From the NCBI GenBank assembly GCA_945859605.1, contig OX243822.1:16571918-16635917 (forward strand): 64,000 nt of DNA, in the 5' to 3' direction. This DNA comes from Lumbricus rubellus (taxonomy: Eukaryota > Annelida > Clitellata > Crassiclitellata > Lumbricidae). A program made the position numbers and the translations under genes. This document shows positions 23,220 to 33,324 of this stretch, piece by piece; positions within the stretch are counted from its first letter, which is position 1; each line of letters begins with the position of its first letter. The notes beneath the pieces were generated by a model. That model did not search any database and was not told the origin of the DNA. It saw only the letters and a program-made list of their open reading frames with translations.

Positions 23220-24023
23220 CAGGGTGGCCCAAAAAAAGTGGGACCCCCTACGCGGTTTTGCTAATATTTCGGCCAAAAATAATAATTTTTTAATCCAATT
23301 TTACTGACTTAAAGCCAATTCATATCTACGTATAATAGCCAAATTTCAGAAAGATATGTCCAACAGAACAAAAGTTATACCACTTTTAGTGAGACCACCC
23401 ATCGTTTTTTGATGATTCAAAAACACGTTACGCAAAACGGTAACAAATATCAGCCAAAAATAGAAATTCTTATATGAAATTTTACAGGCTTCAAGGGCAT
23501 TCATACCTACGCGTAACTGCTAAATTTCACACAAAACTTTCAAACGGAACAAAAGTTATATCACTTTTAGTGAGTATACCCAGCGATTTGTTGGGTCCAA
23601 AAACGATAGGAGAATTTAAGGCTGATTGTGAGTTGATATGGGAAAACTTCCCTCTGAAACCTATCAACAAGACCATCGGAAACTTTACAAATAGGTTCAG
23701 AACATGTTTGGGTAGGGGTGGGGGACATTTTGAACACAAGTTATCATGTTACTTTCGACAAAAAATTATTTGAAACTTGACTTAAGAAACTGGTTTTTTG
23801 CTCATTTTTTCATAACGTGTTTTTGAATCATCAAAAAACCATGGGTGGTCTCACTAAAAGTGGTATAACTTTTGTTGTGTTGGACATATCTTTATGAAAT
23901 TTGGCAGTTATACGTAGATATGAATTGGCTTTAAGTCAGTAAAATTTGATTAAAACATTCTTATTTTTGGCCGAAATATTAGCAAAACCGCGTAGAGGGT
24001 CCCACTTTTTTTGGGCCACCCTG
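23220..24023 (+). mobile_element. Tc1/mariner-like element, internally deleted
   Basis: The ends are CAGGGTGGCCCAAAAAAAGT and its complement, with long inverted repeats of about 200 bp. TA lies on each side (23218-23219 and 24024-24025). The other copy of the duplicated block has an uninterrupted AAACCTATATATACTG at 28067-28082, so the empty site is known. A second near-copy of the left inner region (23460-23580) suggests internal rearrangement. Confidence 0.85.
23589..23773 (+). pseudogene. transposase C-terminal fragment
   Basis: The open frame reads IGEFKADCELIWENFPLKPI and ends near GRGGGHFEHKL. It resembles the tail of IS630/Tc1-type DDE transposases (helix with W, then GGH-E/FEH). The catalytic N-terminal and DDE portions are absent. 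It lies inside the TIR element at 23220-24023, which identifies the source. Confidence 0.6.
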
Positions 24024-24122
24024 TATATACTGTTTTTATATAACGACCATATTTTGGCTTCGACCTTGTTCATTTGGCCAAAAAAACTGAACGGGTGAAA
24101 TCCTTCAACATGCACTACTTCC

Positions 24123-24362
24123 CAGTGGCGTAGACTGGGGGTTTATGGGGTAAGGGGGGTTAGACCCATTGGCTTAGGAAAACGTTTTAAAAAGGTTATT
24201 TATCCACTTAAATAAGAAAAACAAAACAATTGTTTGTAGTAGCAATTGTTTTTCTTACTTTATTCTCTTTGTTACTTTATTCCATTTTATTTACTGTAAT
24301 ACTGTCGAAGTTAAGTCAGGAAGGGCATAACCCCCCATCAAAACTTCCTGGCTATGCCACTG
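24123..24362. mobile_element. MITE, CAGTGGCGTAG family, upstream copy
   Basis: The ends are CAGTGGCGTAGACTGG and CTGGCTATGCCACTG. The flanks are ctacttcc and ctactccc (7/8). It is shared with the other duplicate at 28172-28433, so this insertion predates the split of the two copies. A third copy is at 61951-62208. Confidence 0.8.
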
Positions 24363-25504
24363 CTACTCCCCTCTTTTGAATAGACGCCATGCCATTTAAG
24401 ACTCACATGCGAGGACCGTGCTATAGCCAACTCCGCCACCTTTCGTTCTCTGACAGTGCCAGTCTCAAGCCTGGATAAAAGAGGAGGGCGACACAAATGA
24501 CTTCTGTTATCACACAGTGCCGTTAAACTGAAACTATACTACCGTGGTTGCCCGAGACTTAAATAGCTCTTGAATAAACCAGCAACGGTATAAGTTAACC
24601 GGTTGACGTTTGAAACCTATACGCTTTGGCTAATGCGGAAAAGTGAGCTGCTAATTTGATCATTTCCGCACAGGAAACCTGCGTAGGCTACCCACCGTCA
24701 GACGTTCGATGGTTTAAGCTTACATGTACGTATATACGTGGACCACATGGAGTAAAGTTCATGAAAACAGATGCTGGCTATAATGTCTATCAAGCATCTT
24801 TTTAATGTCAGCGAATTTAAAACGCGACCTTAACGAAGGGCGGACTCGGGTATGTACTCAAAGACATCTGAGTTTAGAGGTGACAATTAAGAGTGGAGTG
24901 GCATTCAATGAATAATATAACCATGATTTATAATGGTTAATTAACGCTCGCTTCAGTGTAGAGACCTATACTATAATCCGGTGAAAATTATTTTGTTAAA
25001 AGGATTACCAAGTACATTGACGCCCGTACATTAGGGCAAGAGGGAAGCACTTGCCCTATGGAATAGACACCTATTTTAACCACAATTTTTTGTTTTGAAA
25101 AATGTCTTCGCACTAAAGCACTAATGTATTTAGCCTATGTGATACACGAAGTGAAACTGAGAAATTTACATTTAAAACCTTTTTTTAAAACCATGTTCTT
25201 AATCAGGTCTACTTGTTTCCCTTTTTTCAAGCCCTTGTTGGCAATAGGCCTAATATCCGTGACCGTTGTACATTGACCTCCTGCAAAAAATCTGCGGGTG
25301 CCATGCATGACCAGGTCTACTCATAGAGCCATGTAGGCTACAGTAGGTCTATTGGAATTCTGTAATCACTTCTGGCATGCTAACCTGGCACCAGGTTCGT
25401 GTCCAATTACTACAAGGAAGAAATCCATGGTTGGACGGATGATGTATCATGGTCTCAGTCGGTCGATTGTCTCTATCTCTGATGGCAATAATAATCAGAC
25501 GCCA
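24363..25504. other. unique stretch upstream of the first exon, copy 1
   Basis: This is conserved in both duplicates (compare 28434-29717) with no exon recognised. It includes the block GATAAAAGAGGAGGGCGACA from an older dispersed repeat. Confidence 0.45.
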
Positions 25505-25745
25505 CTGTCGACGGTCTTTAGCGGAATATATATATATAAATTATTTATATATATATACAGTATATATAAGTGCATATATATATTAGACGCCGCTGTCGAC
25601 GGTCTTTAGCGGAATATACGGTACATAGATATATACATACATATACATATATACACATATATATACATATATATATATTAGCGGAATATATTTATATATA
25701 ATTATATATATATATTAGCGGAATATATATATATATATATTTATT
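25505..25745. repeat. TA-rich array with TTAGCGGAATATA unit, copy 1
   Basis: Runs of (TA)n are punctuated by GGTCTTTAGCGGAATATA. The equivalent array in copy 2 (29712-30018) is longer and has more punctuating units. Confidence 0.85.
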
Positions 25746-26690
25746 TATATTGAGGTCAGCCCTGTATTCCATCAGATCCGACTCTGATGACATCTAGCGC
25801 CGCAGCTGCTGCTGCCGCTGGTTTTTGTTGTCGATTCTTATAATAGCTGCGGTTTCGACAGCAGCTTTTGATTGGAGATATGCAAGTGAAATTATTATTC
25901 GACTCTTCTTGTTCGGTTTGATTCTCATCTTCATGCGCATGCTATAGATTTTTATCGCAGCTGAATTCGGATTTGACTTGAGGATGGATTTGTTGGAAAT
26001 CTTGACTTGTCTTCAGCCTTCCTCGGTCGTTTCATGGACAAGTTTTATCCATCTTCTTCCAGTCCTCTGCCTTTGTCAGCAACCGATCGAGTGACATATT
26101 CATCAAGATTCGATCCCATCCTTGTCCACCTTGTTTGGCGTAAGATTGATCACATATTTGAGTAGATATAGGCCTACGATCAAAGTTGGACCTCACTTCA
26201 GAGCGGATTCCATCGACGTTGGTCTAATTTTAAGATGATGATTTGTTATCATCAGAATGTGATCAGATTTGACCGAAGTTGTATGTGATTTTTGCTGCAG
26301 CAGCATATATACCTGACCAAATTAATTTGAAGCTGATCTTGCGACTTGTACTTCAGTGGTTGTAAGAAATTCAGCGACAGTATTGAATGCTGCGCAGTGC
26401 ATTAATTTGATGACAAGTCAATCTGGACATAGCCGATATCTGTCTTTACTGATCCTCCTTAATTAATAATCGTCGGTCGACTTCACAGAAAGATACATGT
26501 AGATTTGATAAAAGACGTCAATGCTGTTTGAAATTACTTTGGATTGTCTCAAGAGCATTAGGGATTGATGGAAGTATAGTCCAACTTTGGATTGATATAA
26601 TTATTTAAACGTTTGAGCCGGCATTTCGTTAGAACATGCTCTGACGAGGGAAAAGCCGCACGACTTAGGAAAGATTTCGGAAGCGTAATC
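25746..26690 (+). promoter_or_regulatory. candidate promoter/5-prime UTR, copy 1
   Basis: This mostly non-repetitive segment is conserved with 30019-31061. It contains an inverted CCAAT box next to an octamer-like motif (TTTTGATTGGAGATATGCAA, 25864-25883), preserved in the other copy. It lies directly before the predicted first coding exon. No TATA box is assigned, so the promoter role is inferred. Confidence 0.35.
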
Positions 26691-26714
26691 ATGGGAAATA
26701 CGGAGAACACGAGA
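26691..26714 (+). CDS. candidate RapGAP first coding exon, upstream copy
   Basis: The frame is ATG plus seven codons, MGNTENTR, ending at a strong donor A|GTAAGA in phase 0. The start context has A at -3 and G at +4. The duplicate at 31062-31085 is identical in protein. This copy would have to splice to an exon 2 hidden in the gap, or skip to 33390. Confidence 0.35.
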
Positions 26715-26834
26715 GTAAGAACTTCTCTTTTCTTATCGGTTTGAAATGCGGTGGTGGAAGTGAACGAGATATACAGTCGCACGGTTCAAATAAAATCCGG
26801 TTTCGAAAGCTGAAACTTGGTTAAACTTTATTAC

Positions 26835-27055
26835 CAGTGGCGCAACTAGGGGGGTGCTGGGGGGTGCTTGAGCACCCCCAGGCTAAAAAGGTGACCCACG
26901 CAATTTCTCCAAATCCGATGAGTTTTTTTGGTGTGTGTGGGGGGGGGGGGGGAGGGGTCATTCGGTCTTTAAGATTACACAAGCAAGTTCCTTTGGCACT
27001 CGCTACTTCGCACCATCTGAGCACCCCCCAGGAAAATTTTCTGGTTGCGCCCCTG
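26835..27055. mobile_element. MITE, CAGTGGCGCAACTAG type
   Basis: The ends are CAGTGGCGCAACTAG and CTGGTTGCGCCCCTG. Exact 8-mers tttattac flank it (26827-26834 and 27056-27063). The other duplicate lacks the element (..GTTAATTACCGGTATC at 31205-31220), so it inserted after the copies diverged. A poly-G run sits inside. Confidence 0.9.
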
Positions 27056-27099
27056 TTTATTACCGGTATCATTTATCAGCAAGTAGCTAGAAACGGTTG

Positions 27100-27290
27100 T
27101 ATTTAGAGGCCACGAGAAGAAGAGAAAGAGGAAGAAAACGAAGAAGAAGAGGAAGAGGAAGAAGAGAGGAGAAAGATGGAGACGGAGCAGAAGTGGAGGA
27201 CGAAAGGAGGAAAAGGAGGAGCAGACGAGGAGAAGGAAGGACGATAAAGAGGAAGACGGAGGAGGAGAAGAAGAAGTATAGTAGAGTTCC
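27100..27290. repeat. polypurine tract, copy 1
   Basis: GAAGAGGAAGAG-type repeats on the + strand, matching the tract at 31263-31410 in copy 2. Confidence 0.85.
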
Positions 27291-27424
27291 CTACGTAGCT
27301 GGACCGATGAACCATTCAGGACCTTTCCGTCCGGCCTTCCTATATTTACAATGTGGCTTTTACAATTAGCAAACGGTTAAAAAATAGTTGGCTATACTTA
27401 TACAGAACACAGCTGGCTGATTTA

Positions 27425-27492
27425 CTGATTGACTGACTGACTGACTGACTGACTGATTGATTGTATGATTTATTGATGATTGATCGATTGAT

Positions 27493-27528
<36 letters not shown>

Positions 27529-27530
27529 CC
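27425..27530. repeat. (GACT/GATT)n array, copy 1
   Basis: A short tetranucleotide array. The homologous array in copy 2 (31975-32460) is several times longer. Confidence 0.85.
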
Positions 27531-27633
27531 GCGGATGTCCGGGCTCTCCAGACTTTTACTACAGCTTCATTATCCATTGTCTTATATTTTTCAATTGTCT
27601 TTGATGTGTTGTCTGTTATTTTTCTTCTCCAGT

Positions 27634-27833
27634 NNNNNNNNNNNNNNNNNNNNNNNNNNNNNNNNNNNNNNNNNNNNNNNNNNNNNNNNNNNNNNNNNNN
27701 NNNNNNNNNNNNNNNNNNNNNNNNNNNNNNNNNNNNNNNNNNNNNNNNNNNNNNNNNNNNNNNNNNNNNNNNNNNNNNNNNNNNNNNNNNNNNNNNNNNN
27801 NNNNNNNNNNNNNNNNNNNNNNNNNNNNNNNNN
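27634..27833. other. assembly gap, 200 N
   Basis: Exactly 200 N, a typical placeholder length, so the true gap size is unknown. The sequence on its left is homologous to 33390 and earlier, while the sequence on its right is homologous to 22993 onward. The gap therefore sits at the joint of the two duplicate blocks. Confidence 0.98.
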
Positions 27834-28171
27834 TGCCGTATAAATGAGGAGGGGTCGGCGCTAATTGTCTTTGTTATGACACATTGCATGTGGTTAAACA
27901 GCTAAGAACCAGATTACCTCTAGAGGCGGCCATGCATGTGAAGCCATGCGCTGGCGAAGTCATCTTCTTCTTAGCCTATAGGCATATTATGATGATGGCC
28001 GGTTGCCAATCTCATCTTAGTCATCTCTGCCTTAGATGTGCACAGACAAATCTCTGTTTAAAGCCCTAAACCTATATATACTGTTTTTATATAACGACCG
28101 TATTATGGCTTCGACCATGTTAATTTGACAATAAATTGATCGGGTGAAATCCTTCAACAGGCACTACTCCC

Positions 28172-28433
28172 CAGTGGCGTAGACAAGGGGAGTTTATGGG
28201 GGGGGGGGGGTTAAATTCCCATTGGCTTAGGAACACTCTTTAAGAGGTTATTTATCCACTTAAATAAGAAAAACACAACAATAATTGTTTGTAGCAACAA
28301 TTGTTTTTCTTTCTTTATTCCCTTTATTACTTTATTCCATTTTCATTTACTGTAATACTGCATGTTGAATTGGTGTCAGGAAGGGCATAAACCCCCCCCC
28401 CCCTGCCCATCAAAATTCCTGGCTACGCCACTG
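28172..28433. mobile_element. MITE, CAGTGGCGTAG family, downstream copy
   Basis: The ends are CAGTGGCGTAGACAAGG and CTGGCTACGCCACTG. Exact 8-mers ctactccc flank it (28164-28171 and 28434-28441). It is orthologous to the copy at 24123-24362 and contains longer poly-G and poly-C runs. Confidence 0.85.
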
Positions 28434-29384
28434 CTACTCCCCGCATTTGAACAGACGCCAATCCATTTAAGATTCACATGCGAGGACCATGCTAGCCAAC
28501 TCCGCCACCCTTCGTTCTCTGACAGTGCCAGTCTCAGCCTGGATAAATTGTTCTCTGTTTTCACTCAGTATCGCTGAATGAAACTATACTATACCGTGCT
28601 TGCCCGAGACTTAAATAGATCTTAAATAATATAATCCAGCACCGGTAAGTTAACCGACAAAAGTATGAAACCTATACGCTTTGGCTAATGCGGAAAAGTG
28701 AGCTGCTAATTTGATCATTTCCGCACAGGAAACCTGTATAGGATACCCACCGTCAGACGTTCGATGATCTAAGCTTACGTCTATGTACGTCGACTCGAGA
28801 GTAAAGTTCATGAAAACAGACGCTGTCTAATGTCTATCAAACATCTTTCTAATGTCAGCGAATTTCAACCGACCTATAGCGAAGGGCGGACTCGGGTAAG
28901 ACGGGTATGCACTCAAAGACATATGAGTTTAGAGGTGAGAAGAGTGGAGTGTCTTACTGTCTTTCAATGAATAATAATATAATTTAACCATGAAAACGGT
29001 AAACGTTCGCTTCAGCGTAGAGGAATAATCCGGTGAAGATTACTTTGTGGAATGGATTACCAAGTCCATGTATGCCCGTAGATTATGGCAAGAGTGGCGA
29101 GGCACTTGCTCCTCCCTCTCACCTTTTTTAAACCACTCCTTTTTAAAAATTTATTGTCATCGAAGCACTAATGTGTTTATGTAATACACGAAGAGAAACT
29201 GAGAACTTTACATTTTAAAACCTTTTTTAAACATGTTCTTAATCAGGCCTACTTGTTTTCCATTTTTCAAGCTCTTGTTAGCAATAATATCCGTGACCGT
29301 TGTACATTGACCTCCTGCAAAAATCTGCGGGTGCCATACATGACCAAGTCTACTCATATAGTCATGTACAGTAGAGAGTAGATC
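28434..29384. other. unique stretch upstream of the first exon, copy 2
   Basis: This matches 24363-25330 with small indels. No exon is recognised. Confidence 0.45.
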
Positions 29385-29533
29385 CAGGGCTTAAACTGAA
29401 AGTGTAAAAAGAAATCCCTGAACGCTCTTTAACTTTCCAGCATGTATTGGTGAAATAAGTGGAACGGCGTTTAGATTTTAAAATAAATGCATGGACGCTG
29501 TCCATGACCGTCCAGCCACACTTTTAAGCTTTG
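29385..29533 (+). mobile_element. MITE, CAGGGCTTAAA family, private to copy 2
   Basis: It runs from CAGGGCTTAAACTGAAAGTG to CACACTTTTAAGCTTTG. The flanks agtagatc and agtagact match at 6/8. The equivalent site in copy 1 (about 25335-25350) has no element. Confidence 0.75.
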
Positions 29534-29711
29534 AGTAGACTTATTGGAATTCTACATGTATAATCACTTCTGGCATGCTAACCTGGCACCAGGTTTCGTG
29601 TCCAATTACTACAAGGAAGAAATCCATGGTTGGACGGATGATGTATGGCCTCAGTCGGTCGATTGTCTCTATCTCTGATGGCAATAATAATCAGACGCCA
29701 CTGCATGTCGA

Positions 29712-30018
29712 CGGTCTTTAGCGGAATATATATATATATATATATATACATATATACATATATATATATTAGCGGAATATATGTATAATATATATATATA
29801 TATAATATCATCGGTCTTTAGCGGAATATATATATATATACATATATACATATATATATATTAGCGGAATATATGTATAATATATATATATATATATAAT
29901 ATCATCGGTCTTTAGCGGAATATATATATATCGTCGGTCTTCAGCGGAATATATATATATATATTATATATATATATATTAGCGGAATATAATATATATA
30001 TATATATATATATATAGT
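29712..30018. repeat. TA-rich array with TTAGCGGAATATA unit, copy 2
   Basis: It contains at least six TTAGCGGAATATA or TCAGCGGAATATA units between (TA)n runs. It is longer than the copy-1 array at 25505-25745. Confidence 0.85.
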
Positions 30019-31061
30019 ATATATATTGAGGTCAGCCCTGTATTCCATCAGATCCGACTCTGATGACATCTAGCGCCGCAGCAGCTGCTGCAGGTTTCTG
30101 TTGTTGAGTCTTCTATAGCTGCGGTTTCGACAGCTTTTGATTGGAGATATGCAAGTGAAATTATTCGTTCGGTTTGATTCGGATCCTCTTGCGCATGCTG
30201 TAGATTTTTATCGCAGCTGAATTCGACTTATAGTTATTATGTGGATTTGACTTGTGTAGGGATTTTGTGGAAGTCCTGTCTTGTCTTCAACCTTCCTCGG
30301 TCGTTTCGTTGACAAGTTTTCTCCATCTTTTCCAATCTCTGATTCTTTGTCAGCATCCGATCGAATGACATTTCAATCAAGATTTTTGATGCTAACGATC
30401 GATCCCATGCATCCTCGTCCACCTTGTTTGGTGTACGATTGATCACATATTTGAGTAGATATACGATCAAAGTTGGACCTCACTTCAGAGCGGATTTCAT
30501 CGACGTTGGATCTAATTTTTTTTGAGCAGTTTTGTCTCAGTTATAGAATAAGATTCGTCCAAAGTTAATGTGATCTTTAGCAGCAGCATATACCTGAACA
30601 GATCTCAAGCTGATCCTGAGACTTGTGAGTTGTAACCTACTCGAGTGCGTTGCTCCTGGTTGTGGGAATTCAGTGAGAGCGACAGTGCGGTGCTGAATGC
30701 TGCGCAGTGCATCTGATGACATGTCAATCTGGACATAGCCGACATCTGTTTTGGCTGATCCTCCTTCAGTAGACCTAATAATAATTAATCGGTCAACTTC
30801 ACAGAAAGATTGATCTGATAAAAGACGGCATTGCTGTTCGAAGTTACTTTGGATTGACTCAAGAGCATTAGGGATTGATGGAAGTATAGTCTAACTTTGG
30901 ATTGACTCAAGAGCATTTGGATTGATGGAAGTATAGTCTAACTTTGGATTTACTCAAGAGCATTTGGATTGATGGAAGTATAGTCTAACTTTGGATTGAG
31001 ACGGCATTTCGTTAGAACATGCTCTGACGAGGGAAAGCCGCACGACTTAGGAAGCGTAATC
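30019..31061 (+). promoter_or_regulatory. candidate promoter/5-prime UTR, copy 2
   Basis: This is conserved with 25746-26690, including the inverted CCAAT box and octamer-like TTTTGATTGGAGATATGCAA (30126-30145). It carries a private 46-bp tandem repeat near its end. The transcription start is not defined. Confidence 0.35.
30840..30985. repeat. 46-bp tandem repeat, three copies
   Basis: The unit begins TTTGGATTGACTCAAGAGCA and ends AGTATAGTCTAAC. Copy 1 has a single unit at 26528-26575, so this is a recent local expansion. Confidence 0.85.
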
Positions 31062-31085
31062 ATGGGAAATACGGAGAACACGAGA
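31062..31085 (+). CDS. RapGAP exon 1 (predicted start)
   Basis: The ATG has A at -3 and G at +4 and opens MGNTENTR, ending at a strong donor A|GTAAGG in phase 0, as exon 2 needs. Gly2 with small residues and Asn6 fits the loose N-myristoylation pattern. Both duplicate blocks preserve the exon and its donor. Vertebrate family members have other starts, so this rests on splice logic and conservation only. Confidence 0.4.
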
Positions 31086-33292
31086 GTAAGGACTTCTCTT
31101 TTCTTATCGGTTTGAAAATAATGCGGTGGTGGAAGTGAACGAGGTATATAGTTGCGCGGTTCAAATCCGGTTTCGAAAGCTAAAGTTGGTTGAACTGCAT
31201 GTGTGTTAATTACCGGTATCATATATCAGCAAGTAGCCAGAAACGTTTGTATTCATAGGCCACGAGAAGAAGAGGAAGAGAAAGAGGAAGAAGAAGAAGA
31301 GGAAGAGAAAGCGGAAGAAAAGAGAGGAAAGAAGGAGACGGAGCAGAAAAGGAAGAAGTGAGGAGGAAATGGAGGAACTGAAGAAAAAGAAGGAGGAGAA
31401 GAGGAAACGAAAGACTTTACTTTCTTCTCCTAATTATCGTTTCTTTATCAACAATTATTTTTTGGTTTTGTAGCCTAATTTGTAGGTAAAGCGCTGAGAG
31501 TTAGTTTTTATCAAATAAAAAACACTTATTTACGTAGCCTACTTACAACCTACATGTAGGCTTTATACCTGTTATAGTCTAATTGTAACTGGAAACATAT
31601 TTCGACTTAAGAAAAACTAATTCCACGTGCTCTATTATAGGTTAAGGATCAATTATAGGTTAGGGTTCTATTATAGGTTAGGGTTTTAGTTCGTTTGCCT
31701 GTGATGGCTATAGGTCTAAGCTGTAGTGTTGTGTAATAGATTGTAAGCATTGATTACGTTCGAGTGTTGTATTTAGAGCCACTTGGTCATGATGTCGTTC
31801 AGGATGTATTGTATATACAGTAGACGTTCCCTATTTAGCGTGGCCAATGAACCCTTCATGACCTTTTCCTTGCGGCCATCCTCTATTATAGTTACAATGT
31901 GTTTTTACAATAACATGTATGAAACTTAAAAAATTGGTTGGTTACACAACAAAGTATTGATTAACTGATTGACAGATTGGTTGGTTGGTTGATTGACTGT
32001 CTGACTGACTGATTGATTGATTGACTGATTGAATGACTGACTGAATGACTGATTGATTGATTGAATGACTTTCTAGATAACTTCCTGACTGAATGATTGA
32101 CTGACTGACTGAATGAATGACTGACTGACTGACTGATTGAGTGACTGACTGACTGACTGATTGACTGTTTGAATGACTGATTGACTGACTGATTGAATAA
32201 CTGACTGACTGACTGATTGACTGACTGACTGACAGATTGACTGAATGACTGACTGATTGATTGACTGACTGATTGACTGACTGACTGACTGACTGACTGA
32301 ATGACTGAATGACTGACAGACTGATTGAATTACTGACTGACTGATTGACTGATTGAATGACTGACTGACTGATTGACTGACTGATTGAGTGACTGACTGA
32401 CTGACTGACTTTCTAGATAACTTCCTGACTGATTGATTCATTGATTCACTGATTCATGGATTGATCCGGCTGAACAGGCTCTCTAGATTTGACTAAGTTT
32501 AGTCTTGTCATTGCTAGCCTAGTTAGCTACACCGGTAAGCGCGAACGGCATTCGTCTGTTGGATACAACGGACTGTGGTTCAAGCCCCGGGCTGGGAGTT
32601 GACATTAAGAGATTTCGATATCTCAGGCTAGCACGTGTGGGACGCAGATGCGCAAGCTCCTGCGGAGCGACCCTGGGCAAGTTGCTTACCCATCATTGTC
32701 TGTGGGGAAGGCAACGGGAAACCACCTCACTCATCTCATCCCCAGGACCGAGATGCACAACGGAAGGTATAGGCTACCTAAGACGTAGACCTTCCTCCAA
32801 ACGTAACTAGGTCAGGCGTAGTCGTTGGAATGTAGTGGTATGCATTAAGATAGATTTGCAAGGGAATAACTAATCTACACATTCCTTGCACCCGACGATG
32901 CATGACGCTTGCTCTACCCCTAATTCAATAGGTTAGAGCTGAGCGCGCATGCGTGAAAGATATTTATATGCGGTCGTTGCCAGCGTGGGGTGAACACTGA
33001 ACAGATTAAGACCTTTAGACGGTCCACAGGGAAATCTCAACGGCCGTCTATTGTTCACGCGGTCCAGCAAAGTCGGCTGTCTATTGTTGACCTTCGGAGT
33101 AGCGGGCTTATACCTGCCTCCGAGTTCGCATAACGTTATACCTATCGTAATTCGCTAATCAGAAGCCATGCATACGGAAATTACCCACTACTCACGCTTA
33201 GGCCACATTTACGCAAAGAGTATGAGCTATACCCTCTTGTGCATCTCGGTCCTGGGGCGTAAAGCCAATGAACCTGCCTTCAGGCAGAGAAC

Positions 33293-33324
<32 letters not shown>

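Larger units (their letters stand above)
22993..27633 (+). repeat. upstream copy of the 4.6-kb duplicated block
   Basis: From about 22993 the sequence is collinear with 27834 onward. Shared landmarks include AACAGCTAAGAACCAGATTA, the MITE at 24123, the TA-rich array, the MGNTENTR exon, a purine tract and a GACT/GATT array. The copy ends at the gap exactly after ..TTCTTCTCCAGT, the exon-2 acceptor. Spot comparison gives roughly 90-95% identity outside insertions and arrays. It is either a tandem duplication or the second haplotype left unmerged. Confidence 0.85.
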
